Shown here: in pieces, positions 8,184 through 17,043 of the stretch | Layout: each line of letters opens with the position of its first letter | Numbering within the stretch: the first letter of the stretch is position 1 | Source of the DNA: Agaribacterium sp. ZY112 | GTDB taxonomy: Bacteria; Pseudomonadota; Gammaproteobacteria; Pseudomonadales; Cellvibrionaceae | Length of the DNA stretch: 64,000 nucleotides | Direction: 5' to 3' | Assembly (NCBI RefSeq): GCF_041346925.1 | Contig: NZ_CP166840.1 | Coordinates: forward strand, 3,033,001-3,097,000 | The notes under the pieces: model-generated | The model's input: the letters and a program-made list of their open reading frames with translations, nothing else | The model's database searches: none | Told to the model about the DNA's origin: nothing | Position numbers and translations under genes: made by a program

Positions 8184-9617
8184 TTAGTGGCTGTTTGAGA
8201 GCGTGTTTAAGCAAAGCTTGGCTTGGCTACAGAAATGCCTAAAGGATTCAAACTGCTCCGCATCAATACGACCACCAAAAAAAGCTCTGTCGGCATAAAC
8301 GATGGCTTTGGGTTTATTAGCGATATAAATGGTGTACAGCAAGCAAGGAAGGCGGCCGAGTACATCTCTAAGGTCTTGAGCGTAGAGCTCTTCGTGCTCT
8401 TGAACGAACTCACTGTCCAGCCAGCAACTGTCCCCCTGCTCCAAGGCATAACTAAATACTGTGTCGCTATAAGGGTTTGCATCAAAGCGAAAGCGTTCTC
8501 TCCACGTCTCTGTGCCTTGCCCTAAGGCATATTTTGCATTGGCCTTACCCGCCTTTATAAAGGCAACGGCTACTCGCTCTAAGCCTACGCCTCGATGCAA
8601 TCCTTCTAGCAGTGTTTGAAAGATCATATTGACATCGGCAGGTCCGCTGGCGGAGGTATTTAACTCTCTTAAGACGCTCAGTTGCAATTTAGGGTCGGGC
8701 TGCATGATTTGGCTAGAAGGGCTGCGCTCTACAAAATAAGCGCTATCTACTGAGCTTGGAATCATTGGGCAGGCATCAGGCGCGCCGTAACTCAGGGCGA
8801 CTTCTGAAGCTTTATCGGCTGAGCGCTTCACGGATCTTAACGCCTCATCGATGCTCACACCTTGAAATTCGGCTACTTCGGTTAATACTTTTTTAAATTG
8901 CGGGCTATCCCAGCCATATAAAGCAGCGCGGCTAATGCGTTCTCCCGTGATGACGGCCTTAACACCATCACTGCTGACATCGCCCTTGAGTGCGGCTACT
9001 AAGGTATCACCGAGCTTCCATTGCTCGGCCAATTCTTGAGTGAGGCCTTTAAAACTCCCACCCAATAAGTCATTTTGGGCTTGCTTGCGAACTTTAGGGT
9101 CTGAACTTAATAAAGCCTGTTTTTCTTCGCATAATTCTTCGCTAAGCCAGAATGCCATTTCTCCCAAATTGAACAATAATGCAGCAATAAAAACAGGTTC
9201 ATCTTCTGCGTGTTTACCTGTTGCCGTCTTGCTTTGTACAAGAGATTGAGCCTGAACGGCTGCATGAAAACCTTGGGCCACAAGCTTAAGTACGTGCTCT
9301 TTACTTTTACCTTTGAGCATACGATCAAGTACTAACAAGGAGATGCAGATGGCTCTTACACCTTTTAAACCAATAAGAACAATGGCACGAGAGATGGTAT
9401 TAATCTGTTGTTGGCTGTAATTAAACTGCACACTGTTAGCGACGCGTAGCACATGGCTGGTAAGGTTGGGATCTCTTAATATCACTTCAGCAAGTTGAGC
9501 TGCGCCACTTTCATCACTCTCTGTAATTTTATTGAGCTCTGCGATTACACTGCCAAGCACCGGCATGTTTTTAGTTTTTAAGCGCTTAACCCAATTCTTT
9601 AATTTTTGAGAGGACAT
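8184..9617 (-). CDS. HDOD domain signalling protein with C-terminal GAF-like region
   Basis: The 477-residue protein has an N-terminal HDOD domain at about residues 15-215 (MPVLGSVIAELNKI, LAEVILRDPNLTSHVLRVANS and IVLIGLKGVRAICISLLVL). HDOD domains are degenerate relatives of HD phosphohydrolases, usually without catalysis, found in signalling and pilus or flagellar regulators. The C-terminal ~160 residues (LRELNTS..., RGVGLERVAVAFI, AIVYADRAF) look like a GAF-type domain as in many HDOD-GAF proteins. There is no signal peptide, so it should be cytosolic. It is convergent with mltD and divergent from oppA; neither neighbour explains its role. Specific function unknown. Confidence 0.8.
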   Translation of the reverse strand: MSSQKLKNWVKRLKTKNMPVLGSVIAELNKITESDESGAAQLAEVILRDPNLTSHVLRVANSVQFNYSQQQINTISRAIVLIGLKGVRAICISLLVLDRMLKGKSKEHVLKLVAQGFHAAVQAQSLVQSKTATGKHAEDEPVFIAALLFNLGEMAFWLSEELCEEKQALLSSDPKVRKQAQNDLLGGSFKGLTQELAEQWKLGDTLVAALKGDVSSDGVKAVITGERISRAALYGWDSPQFKKVLTEVAEFQGVSIDEALRSVKRSADKASEVALSYGAPDACPMIPSSVDSAYFVERSPSSQIMQPDPKLQLSVLRELNTSASGPADVNMIFQTLLEGLHRGVGLERVAVAFIKAGKANAKYALGQGTETWRERFRFDANPYSDTVFSYALEQGDSCWLDSEFVQEHEELYAQDLRDVLGRLPCLLYTIYIANKPKAIVYADRAFFGGRIDAEQFESFRHFCSQAKLCLNTLSNSH

Positions 9618-9772
9618 TCTGATCCTAGTATGTGTGGTTCATCCTAAGTGAGGCGCTTAAACGGACTTGCCTCTTGCCTTTGTCTCTTAGCTTCTATAGC
9701 TTTCTACTTTTAAAAGTTTAGTCTATGCAGGCCCGCCGCGCTTACCTGCGGTAGCTACATATAAGGAAGTTT

Positions 9773-11389
9773 ATGAAGATCGTTATTGTTCTTGCACTCA
9801 GTCTTTTATTTTCTGCGTGTTCGAAGGACAGCTTAACTCCAGCAGAGCAAGGGGTTCTTGATCAAATATTGTTAATTGCAAACAGTGACGAACCTAGGGA
9901 ATTAGACCCCCTACTTAGTACGGGTAGCCCAGAGCACAATATCCATTTAGCTTTATATGAGGGCTTGGTTACTAAACACCCAAAAACCTTGGCGATTGAG
10001 CCAGGTGTAGCCGAGTCATGGAGCTTAAGTGAGGATGGCCGTACTTACCGTTTTAAAATACGTGACGAAGCCCGCTGGTCAAATGGAGAAACAATCACTG
10101 CAAGTGACTATGTTTGGTCTTGGAAGCGTTCGCTTATGCCCGCCCTTGGTAGTGAGTGGGGGTATTTGAAATACTATCTAGAAGGTGCCGAGGCCTACCA
10201 CAAAGGTGAAACGGATGATTTTTCGAGTGTTGGTGTTAAAGCTCTTGATGATAAAACCCTCGAAATTACTTTAGTAGCTCCCTGCCATTTCTTTCTTCAA
10301 TTGCTAGATCATTACAGTTACTTTGCTGTACACCCAGAAACCATTCTTGCTCACGGTGCGATCGACCAACCTGTTAGTAAGTGGACTTTACCGGAAAACT
10401 GGGTAGGCAATGGCCCCTTTGCATTAAGTAAATGGGTGCTTAATGATGTCATCGAAACAAAGAAAAATGAGCATTATTGGGATGCGGCTAATGTAAAACT
10501 AAATGGTGTTAATTTTTATCCGATTAGCGACCAGCAAGCAGAGGTTCGAGCTTTTCGAAGTGGCAAGGTCCACCTTACTTATTCGGCCTCTCTGGCGATT
10601 GAGAAAATCCCCTACTTTAAAAAACAACCTGGCAATGTGCTTCGCGTAGATCCGATTTATGCTTCTTATTATTATGAGTTTAATACTCAAAAAGAGCCCT
10701 TTAATGATGTGCGAGTACGCAAGGCATTTAGTTTGGCAATTGATAGGGCTCTGTTGACGGAACGTGTCAGTAAGGCCGGTGAAACGCCATCTTGGTCTTT
10801 GGTTCCGCCAGATCCAAATGGTTATGAGCCTAAGCAGTATTTTAACTATGATGTTGTTAAAGCTAAGCAGCTGCTTGCTGAAGCAGGATACCCAGAAGGC
10901 GACGGTTTCCCTACTGTTGAACTTTTATACAACACGAATGACAATCACCGAAAAATTGCCTTAGCTATACAGCAGATGCTGAATCAGAACCTTGGTCTTC
11001 AGATTGAGTTGGTGAATCAGGAGTGGAAGGTCTTTTTAAATAGTCGCCGCGATCTAGAACATGACATAGCTCGTGCTGGTTGGATTGCTGACTACCTTGA
11101 CCCTAGCAACTTTTTAGAGATTCTTGTATCCGACTCGGGTCAAAATAACACCGGTTGGGAAAATAACGAATACGATCACATTATTAAACAGCTTAAATTC
11201 ACTCAAGATGTAAACGAGCGTCGAGCTTTGTTTGAGCAGGCAAATAAAATACTTGCGACTGAGTTCCCTGTTATGCCTATTTATATTTATACCGATGTAA
11301 ATATTGTCGCACCCGAGGTTAAAGGTTGGTACGGCAATGTTATGCATTACCACCCCTACAATCGTGTTTATTTAGAAGCTCAAAAATAA
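9773..11389 (+). CDS. oppA: Oligopeptide ABC transporter, substrate-binding protein
   Basis: Periplasmic peptide-binding protein of SBP family 5, feeding the OppBC-DF importer. The 538 residues start with a signal ending LLFSAC, with Cys16 as likely lipid attachment (Phe at -3 makes the lipobox slightly unusual). Family features are EPRELDPLLSTG, LYEGLVTKHP, VAESWSLSEDGRTYRFKIR, ARWSNGETITASDYVWSWKR and the C-terminal AGWIADYLDPSNFLEI segment typical of OppA. A clear AAGGAAG ribosome site lies seven bases before the ATG. First gene of a four-gene operon; its stop overlaps the oppB start. The 155-base upstream gap contains a perfect 12-bp palindrome ACTTTTAAAAGT at 9706-9717 of unknown role. 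Confidence 0.94.
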   Translation: MKIVIVLALSLLFSACSKDSLTPAEQGVLDQILLIANSDEPRELDPLLSTGSPEHNIHLALYEGLVTKHPKTLAIEPGVAESWSLSEDGRTYRFKIRDEARWSNGETITASDYVWSWKRSLMPALGSEWGYLKYYLEGAEAYHKGETDDFSSVGVKALDDKTLEITLVAPCHFFLQLLDHYSYFAVHPETILAHGAIDQPVSKWTLPENWVGNGPFALSKWVLNDVIETKKNEHYWDAANVKLNGVNFYPISDQQAEVRAFRSGKVHLTYSASLAIEKIPYFKKQPGNVLRVDPIYASYYYEFNTQKEPFNDVRVRKAFSLAIDRALLTERVSKAGETPSWSLVPPDPNGYEPKQYFNYDVVKAKQLLAEAGYPEGDGFPTVELLYNTNDNHRKIALAIQQMLNQNLGLQIELVNQEWKVFLNSRRDLEHDIARAGWIADYLDPSNFLEILVSDSGQNNTGWENNEYDHIIKQLKFTQDVNERRALFEQANKILATEFPVMPIYIYTDVNIVAPEVKGWYGNVMHYHPYNRVYLEAQK

Positions 11390-12321
11390 TGTGGCGCTAC
11401 ACCCTTAAGAGAATTTTGGCAGCAGTGCCGGTTTTATTTACTGTTGTACTTATTACGTTTGTGCTTGTGCGTGTTGCACCTGGTGGCCCCTTTGATGAGG
11501 AGCGTCGGGTGTCAGCTCAGGTATTGGAGAATTTAAATAAGCGCTATGATTTAAATTTGCCTATTTATCAGCAATTTATTAATTACCTTGCTAAAGCTGT
11601 ACAAGGTGATTTAGGCCCCTCTTACAAATACCCTAATCGTACGGTAAGTGAAATTATCGCAAGTAGTGCGCCTGTTACGATCGAGTTAGGCTTTTATGCC
11701 TTATGTTTTGCTGTTTTATTTGGCTCTGTAGTAGGTGTTTTCTCCTCTCTAACACCCAACACTTGGCGGGATTACGTACCGATGAGTGTGGCCATGATAG
11801 GCATATGCATCCCCAGTTTTGTTTTGGGACCCCTGCTTGTCCTTGTTTTTGGTATTCACCTTGAGTGGTTGCCGGTTTCTGGTTGGGGCTCAAGCTCAGG
11901 CGATAAGTTGCTACCAGCACTGACACTGGGTGCGGCTTATGCCGCTTATGTTGCTCGTCTCTCTCGGGGAGGCATGCTAGAGGTACTTAATCAAGATTAT
12001 ATTCGTACGGCAAGAGCTAAAGGTTTAAGTGAGTGGCAGGTAATTAGCCGCCATGCTTTACGGGGAGGCTTGCGACCTGTAGTTGCTTTTTTAGGCCCTG
12101 CTGCTGCGGGCTTGTTATCAGGCTCTTTTGTTGTTGAGACGATTTTTCAGATACCCGGTATAGGGCGCTTTTTCTTACAAGCTGCCTTTAATCGTGACTA
12201 CACCATGATTCTTGGTACAACAATATTTTTCTCGTTTTTGATTATTTTGTTTAATTTACTAACCGATTTATTACAAACATGGATGGACCCTAAATTACGT
12301 CAAGCGAGTTCACGCAAATGA
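11389..12321 (+). CDS. oppB: Oligopeptide ABC transporter permease OppB
   Basis: Inner-membrane permease of 310 residues with six predicted helices. The ATG at 11389 overlaps the oppA stop (TAATG), and the protein then begins MWRYTLKRILAAVPVLFTVV, the normal OppB/DppB start; a longer upstream reading from 11326 would lie inside oppA and is not used. The ATP-binding-subunit contact (EAA-like) loop is visible as DYIRTARAKGLSEWQVISRHALRGG split around residue 205. It ends with PGIGRFFLQAAFNRDY and LLTDLLQTWMDPKLR, both family hallmarks. Confidence 0.95.
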   Translation: MWRYTLKRILAAVPVLFTVVLITFVLVRVAPGGPFDEERRVSAQVLENLNKRYDLNLPIYQQFINYLAKAVQGDLGPSYKYPNRTVSEIIASSAPVTIELGFYALCFAVLFGSVVGVFSSLTPNTWRDYVPMSVAMIGICIPSFVLGPLLVLVFGIHLEWLPVSGWGSSSGDKLLPALTLGAAYAAYVARLSRGGMLEVLNQDYIRTARAKGLSEWQVISRHALRGGLRPVVAFLGPAAAGLLSGSFVVETIFQIPGIGRFFLQAAFNRDYTMILGTTIFFSFLIILFNLLTDLLQTWMDPKLRQASSRK

Positions 12322-13184
12322 GTACAGAAATAAGCACCTCTAGCTCGCTTTATTTGGACGCTCTGCGCCGCTTAAAGGCAAATAAATTAGCGATGGCTGG
12401 AACACTGTTTTTAATTGTTCTGTCGCTTGTCAGTCTATTTACCCCATGGATTGCTCCTTATTCTTATGAAACTCAAGACTTGTTGCTAGGTGCAACACCG
12501 CCTTCTGCTGAGCATTGGCTCGGTACAGATGTGCTCGGTCGAGATCAATTAACGCGAATTATGTACGGTAGCCGAATATCGCTAATGGTTGGTTTGGTCG
12601 CGACTGCGGTTGCATTAATTATTGGTGTATTGTGGGGCACTATCGCCGGTTACGCCGGTGGGCGCACTGATGCCTTTATGATGCGTATTGTCGATGTACT
12701 TTATGCTTTGCCTTTTGCTATTTTTATTATTTTATTAATGGTTGTTTTTGGTCGTAGCCTATTATTACTTTTTTTGGCTATTGGCGCGGTTGAATGGTTG
12801 ACAATGGCCAGAATTGTTCGAGCCCAAGTACAGGCAATTAAAGAGCAAGAATACGTAAGCGCAGCTCAAAGTATGGGCTTTGGCCGTTTACATATTATTA
12901 AGCGCTACCTGATCCCCAACGCCTTAGGGCCGATTATTATTTACACTACTTTAACAATCCCTAATGTGATTTTACTTGAGTCATTTTTGAGCTTCTTAGG
13001 CTTGGGTATTCAGGCGCCGCAAAGCTCGTGGGGTTCTTTAATTAGCTACGGGGTGGAAAGTATGGAGGAATATCCGTGGCTGTTGATCTTTCCTGGGCTT
13101 GTTCTTTCTCTAACACTTTTCTCCTTGAACTTTTTAGGTGATGGTTTACGTGATGCTCTTGATCCACGCGCCTCAAAAAACTAA
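12318..13184 (+). CDS. oppC: Oligopeptide ABC transporter permease OppC
   Basis: Second permease of the importer, 288 residues. It overlaps oppB by four bases (ATGA), indicating coupling. Recognisable segments are HWLGTDVLGRDQLTRIMYGS (the GTDxxGRD hallmark), the EAA loop QEYVSAAQSMGFGRLHIIKR, and LSFLGLGIQAPQSSWG near the C terminus. The N-terminal OppC extension helix (LAMAGTLFLIVLSLVSLF) is present. Confidence 0.95.
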   Translation: MSTEISTSSSLYLDALRRLKANKLAMAGTLFLIVLSLVSLFTPWIAPYSYETQDLLLGATPPSAEHWLGTDVLGRDQLTRIMYGSRISLMVGLVATAVALIIGVLWGTIAGYAGGRTDAFMMRIVDVLYALPFAIFIILLMVVFGRSLLLLFLAIGAVEWLTMARIVRAQVQAIKEQEYVSAAQSMGFGRLHIIKRYLIPNALGPIIIYTTLTIPNVILLESFLSFLGLGIQAPQSSWGSLISYGVESMEEYPWLLIFPGLVLSLTLFSLNFLGDGLRDALDPRASKN

Positions 13185-13186
13185 TT

Positions 13187-14773
13187 ATGCTGACGGTTAA
13201 AAATCTCAAAATACATTTCAAGAATCGCAAGACCATTAATGTCGCTGTCGATGATATATCGTTTAGCCTCAGTCGCGGTGAGACGCTTGCGATTGTTGGA
13301 GAAAGCGGCTCTGGAAAAAGTATCAGTTGCTATAGTTTGCTGGGCTTGGTTCCCTGCCCTCCCGGTGACATAAGCTCGGGCACGGCGGTTTTTGAGGGTG
13401 AGGATCTACTCAGCTTAAATGAGCGGCAGTTAAGAGACATTCGTGGTGCAAAAATCTCCATGATTTTTCAAGACCCAATGACCTGCTTAACGCCTCATAT
13501 GCGCATTGGAGAACAAGTTGCTGAAGCCCTTAAGGCTCATCAATCCTTGAGCAATAAAGAAGCGCAAAAACTAGCTATAGACGCCTTACATGAAGTCGGT
13601 ATTGTCAATCCAGAGCAGCGCTATAAAGATTACCCTCATCAGTTTTCAGGTGGCATGCGTCAACGCGTGATGATAGCTATGGCTTTAGCTACTCAGCCTG
13701 AAATATTAATCGCTGATGAGCCGACTACGGCTTTGGATGTCACAGTGCAAAAGCAAATACTTGAGCTTCTTGCGCAGATTCAACAGCAGCGTCAATTATC
13801 CATTATTTTTATTTCGCATGATTTAGCTGTAGTGAAAACGGTAGCAGATAGAATTCTGGTTATGCAAAAAGGCTGTATAGTCGAGCAAGGTTTAAGCCGT
13901 GATGTCTTAAAGCATGCAAAACATCCCTATACGCAAACCCTATTGGATGCCGTGCCAAGCTCATCTAAACCGCAGCAGTTTGTGCGAGAAAAAGGCGGGG
14001 TTATTGTCGACATTAAGTCACTTCGTGTGAACTTTGCCGTAGCAAAGAGCGCTTTGTTTGCCCCTAAAGTGGATGATTTTCGAGCTGTTGACAACGTTAG
14101 CTTTGAAATCCATGAAGGGGAAATCTTAGGGCTTGTGGGTGAATCGGGTTCTGGTAAATCCACCATCGGCAAGTGTTTAACTCGCCTGTGCAAACCCAGT
14201 TCAGGCTCTGTTTACTACAAAGGCGACGATCTATGTCGCGCTTCTGCTAGTTCTTTACAGCGTGAAATCCAGATGGTCTTTCAGGACCCTTTTGCCTCTT
14301 TAAACCCAAGAATGACGGTCTTTCAAACACTGTCAGAACCCTTATTGGTACATGGGCTTGCAGCTAAAGCTGAATTACACGATCGAATACGGAAGTTACT
14401 TAGCGATGTTGAGCTTGATGAAAGCGCTATGGGGCGTTATCCGCATGAATTCTCTGGTGGGCAAAGACAGCGTATAGCCATTGCTAGAGCGCTGGCTTGT
14501 GAGCCTCGCTTATTAGTTGCCGATGAGCCTGTCTCAGCATTGGATGTGACAGTGCAAAAACAAATACTAGCCCTGCTCTTAAACTTAGCTAAAGAGCACC
14601 AGCTAAGTATGCTGTTTATTTCACATGATTTAGCCGTGGTAAGGTATGTCTGCGACAGAGTCTTGGTGCTTAAACATGGCGAGCTTGTTGAGCAAGGGGC
14701 ATGTGAAGACTTATTTAGCGCTGCATCACATAGCTATACCCAACAGCTTATTGCATCGATTCCTGAGCTTTAG
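13187..14773 (+). CDS. oppDF: Fused double ABC ATPase for oligopeptide import (OppD-OppF type)
   Basis: A 528-residue protein with two complete ABC cassettes in one chain, corresponding to OppD and OppF (same organisation as YejF). First cassette: Walker A GESGSGKS, signature FSGGMRQRV, Walker B LIADEPTTALD. Second cassette, from about residue 275: Walker A GESGSGKS, signature FSGGQRQRI, Walker B LVADEPVSALD. Both H-loops (ISHDLAVV) are present, so both sites look active. The OppD half retains the HPYTQTLLDAVP peptide-transporter tail. The ATG lies two bases after the oppC stop. The gene ends 16 bases from the convergent GGDEF gene, with no obvious terminator between them. Confidence 0.94.
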   Translation: MLTVKNLKIHFKNRKTINVAVDDISFSLSRGETLAIVGESGSGKSISCYSLLGLVPCPPGDISSGTAVFEGEDLLSLNERQLRDIRGAKISMIFQDPMTCLTPHMRIGEQVAEALKAHQSLSNKEAQKLAIDALHEVGIVNPEQRYKDYPHQFSGGMRQRVMIAMALATQPEILIADEPTTALDVTVQKQILELLAQIQQQRQLSIIFISHDLAVVKTVADRILVMQKGCIVEQGLSRDVLKHAKHPYTQTLLDAVPSSSKPQQFVREKGGVIVDIKSLRVNFAVAKSALFAPKVDDFRAVDNVSFEIHEGEILGLVGESGSGKSTIGKCLTRLCKPSSGSVYYKGDDLCRASASSLQREIQMVFQDPFASLNPRMTVFQTLSEPLLVHGLAAKAELHDRIRKLLSDVELDESAMGRYPHEFSGGQRQRIAIARALACEPRLLVADEPVSALDVTVQKQILALLLNLAKEHQLSMLFISHDLAVVRYVCDRVLVLKHGELVEQGACEDLFSAASHSYTQQLIASIPEL

Positions 14774-14789
14774 CTTTTAGATAGTGGCA

Positions 14790-16049
14790 TTAGCTGGCTT
14801 CACACTCATGGCGAGCCATATTGCGACCATCACGCTTAGCTGATTGCAAGGTGAATTCTGCTCGCCTAAATAAGGCCTCTGGGCTTTCTTCTTCGTTTGA
14901 TGGAGACGCTGTGGCCACGCCGATACTGACACTTAACCAAGGTGAGGCATTGTGTGCTAACTCTGTGACGGGGATACGCAATGCTTCAACGCTTTTACAG
15001 CAGCGTTCTGCAAGCTCTCTAGCTTCTAGTGCTCCTGTATCTGCGAGAATCATGGCAAATTGATCACCGCCGTAACGCGAACAACAAATTTGGTTGGGTG
15101 CGCTTTTTTCAACTTCTTTAATGATTGAAGCGACGGCCACAAGGGCTTGATCACCTGCACTTCGACCATAAAACTCGTTGTAATGCCTGAAAAAGTCTAA
15201 ATCTATCATGATTAGAGACATGCTTTGGCCTGCCATTTTGCAGCGGTGCCACTTCATTTCTATTTGGCTTTCACATGCATGCCTATTTGCGAGACCTGTG
15301 AGTGTATCGCTAATGACAAGGCGCTGAAGCTTGTCGTTGTCTTTACGCAAAGCGGTTTTCATCTGCTTGAGCTGCAAGTTGCTTTGCTCAAGGCGTTCGT
15401 TATTACGTTTTAGCTCCTGAATCAGGCGACTGTTATCTTGTCCTAAAAACAGGGCTCTATTACTAAAGCGATAAAGATAATGAGCTGAAGCCAGAATCAG
15501 AAAGCAAAACACAAGCAGCATGGTTGCGATTTGCTGCTCGAAACCTTCACCGCTAAAAAGTAATTTGGCAGCTGCAGGCACTAAGCAGCTAACAACAAAA
15601 CTGGCACTGGCCCAGCGGTAAGCACTTAGGGTGACCGCGCTCGCTGCTGAGACAATCGCGAGTGTTAAAAACAAGAACATCTGATGGGATGCGGAATCAT
15701 CGGGGTAAATAATGTAGGCCGCACTCGCCCAAGCTAGACCGGATGCGCCCGATAACAGGGTAATAAGAAGTTGCCAATTGTCGCTGGCTTGAGCGCTTTC
15801 ACTTTCTCGCCGATAGCTGCGTAATAGGTACAATCTAGATATATAGGTTGCAGTGCACAGACATAACCAAGTGATAAGGTTAACTAATGGGGTGTGCCCG
15901 TACATAAATACGGTAAAAATGGCGACGTATACCAAAATGATACGTATCGCACTGACCTGGGAGGAACTAACGAAGTCATTTCGCGCCTTGAGAACAAGGC
16001 TCTCGTCCTTAAGGATTTCACTCTCAGCCGGGAAAAAGGAGCTCGGCAT
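14790..16049 (-). CDS. Membrane GGDEF-domain protein with GGDQF signature
   Basis: A 419-residue protein with about six N-terminal membrane helices (residues ~30-200), a short coiled-coil linker (LIQELKRNNERLEQSNLQL) and a C-terminal GGDEF domain. The domain shows DTLTGLANRHA, IDLDFFRHYNEFYG and the signature RYGGDQF in place of GG(D/E)EF. No RxxD inhibitory site is found five residues before the signature. The Glu-to-Gln change removes a catalytic or metal-binding carboxylate, so cyclase activity may be weak or absent; this is inference. The sensory part matches no MASE type I can name. It is convergent with the opp operon and divergent from yccA. Confidence 0.85.
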   Translation of the reverse strand: MPSSFFPAESEILKDESLVLKARNDFVSSSQVSAIRIILVYVAIFTVFMYGHTPLVNLITWLCLCTATYISRLYLLRSYRRESESAQASDNWQLLITLLSGASGLAWASAAYIIYPDDSASHQMFLFLTLAIVSAASAVTLSAYRWASASFVVSCLVPAAAKLLFSGEGFEQQIATMLLVFCFLILASAHYLYRFSNRALFLGQDNSRLIQELKRNNERLEQSNLQLKQMKTALRKDNDKLQRLVISDTLTGLANRHACESQIEMKWHRCKMAGQSMSLIMIDLDFFRHYNEFYGRSAGDQALVAVASIIKEVEKSAPNQICCSRYGGDQFAMILADTGALEARELAERCCKSVEALRIPVTELAHNASPWLSVSIGVATASPSNEEESPEALFRRAEFTLQSAKRDGRNMARHECEAS

Positions 16050-16189
16050 CGAAAAACCAGAAAATTAGTTGTTTACGGTTTGCTATGGCTGATTCTATCA
16101 TAAATCTTATTTCCCCATAGAGATTCCTGCTTATTCAATATGTCATTTGGCTATAAGGCCCCAAACTAAAACGAGATTGAGAACCAATA

Positions 16190-16217
16190 TTGAAAACCGA
16201 GGTCAACCTAGTATGAT
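16190..16217 (+). promoter_or_regulatory. Sigma70-like promoter of yccA
   Basis: TTGAAA (16190-16195) and TATGAT (16212-16217) are separated by 16 bases. A GAGGAG ribosome site (16235-16240) precedes the yccA ATG at 16249. Positions match a normal housekeeping promoter; no experimental support. Confidence 0.55.
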
Positions 16218-16248
16218 GGTAAAAGGACTGAATTGAGGAGCCTATTTC

Positions 16249-16935
16249 ATGCAAGAAATTTATAGTCAAAATCAACAGGCGGCGCGCCCTGCAAATGTCG
16301 CCAAAGTGTTGCGTAACACTTACACCCTACTCGCAATGACCTTGGCTGCAAGCGCCGCTGCGGCTGGTGTAGCGATGGCGGCTGATGTGGGTCGCGGAGT
16401 TGGAATGATCTGTAGCTTAGCGGCTCTAGGAATTGTTTGGTTTGTTCTGCCGCGCACTGCTAATTCCAGTAAAGGCATATTTGTTGTCTTTGCCTTCACT
16501 ATTTTACTTGGTGTAGGTTTGGGGCCAACTCTTAATTATTATATTGCTGCTTACAGTAATGGCTCTGCGCTAATTATGCAGTCCTTAGGTTTAACGGCAC
16601 TGGTATTCTTTGGTCTTTCTGGTTATGTATTAACCACGGGTAAAGACTTCAGCTTTATGGGTGGCTTCTTAATGACAGGCTTGATCATTGCTGTTGTTGC
16701 GATGCTCGGTCTTATGGTAGCTGGTTTGTTTGGTATTCACGTTCCAGCCATGAGTTTGGCACTCAGCGCTATGGTGGCTCTGTTAATGTCTGGCTTTATT
16801 TTGTTTGACACCAGTCGAATCGTTAACGGTGGCGAGACAAACTACATTATGGCTACTACCGCTTTGTACCTAAATATCTACAACCTATTTACTAGCCTTC
16901 TTCATATTCTAGGTGTCATGGGTGGTGATGATTAA
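16249..16935 (+). CDS. yccA: YccA, Bax-inhibitor-1 family membrane protein (FtsH modulator)
   Basis: A 228-residue, seven-helix inner-membrane protein of the BI-1/UPF0005 family. E. coli YccA is a substrate and inhibitor of the FtsH protease. Typical features are the N-terminal VLRNTYTLLAMTLAASA segment, SGYVLTTGKDFSFMGGFL, and the C-terminal FDTSRIVNGGETNYI with the conserved TALYLNIYNLFTSLL helix. The cytoplasmic N terminus is glutamine-rich. The gene is followed by a strong hairpin terminator. Pseudomonas and related bacteria carry the same protein at similar length. Confidence 0.92.
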   Translation: MQEIYSQNQQAARPANVAKVLRNTYTLLAMTLAASAAAAGVAMAADVGRGVGMICSLAALGIVWFVLPRTANSSKGIFVVFAFTILLGVGLGPTLNYYIAAYSNGSALIMQSLGLTALVFFGLSGYVLTTGKDFSFMGGFLMTGLIIAVVAMLGLMVAGLFGIHVPAMSLALSAMVALLMSGFILFDTSRIVNGGETNYIMATTALYLNIYNLFTSLLHILGVMGGDD

Positions 16936-16990
16936 AGTCTAAGTTCATAGGGCTTTATTAAACTTAAGTATGCTAGGCTTAAGTTCATCA

Positions 16991-17023
16991 CAAAGGCGCG
17001 ATTGTTATATAATCGCGCCTTTG
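16991..17023 (+). terminator. yccA terminator overlapping a possible trmA promoter
   Basis: AAAGGCGCGATT (16992-17003) pairs perfectly with AATCGCGCCTTT (17011-17022) over 12 bp. The loop plus stem edge contains a perfect TATAAT (17008-17013), 36 bases before the trmA ATG, which could act as the trmA -10 element; no good -35 is seen (TTCATC at 16984). Confidence 0.8.
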
Positions 17024-17043
17024 TCGTTTATGAAGTCTAATTC

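Noticed and set aside
9706..9717. 12-bp perfect palindrome before oppA
   Set aside because: AT-rich and short; expected by chance at moderate rate, so listed only in the oppA note.
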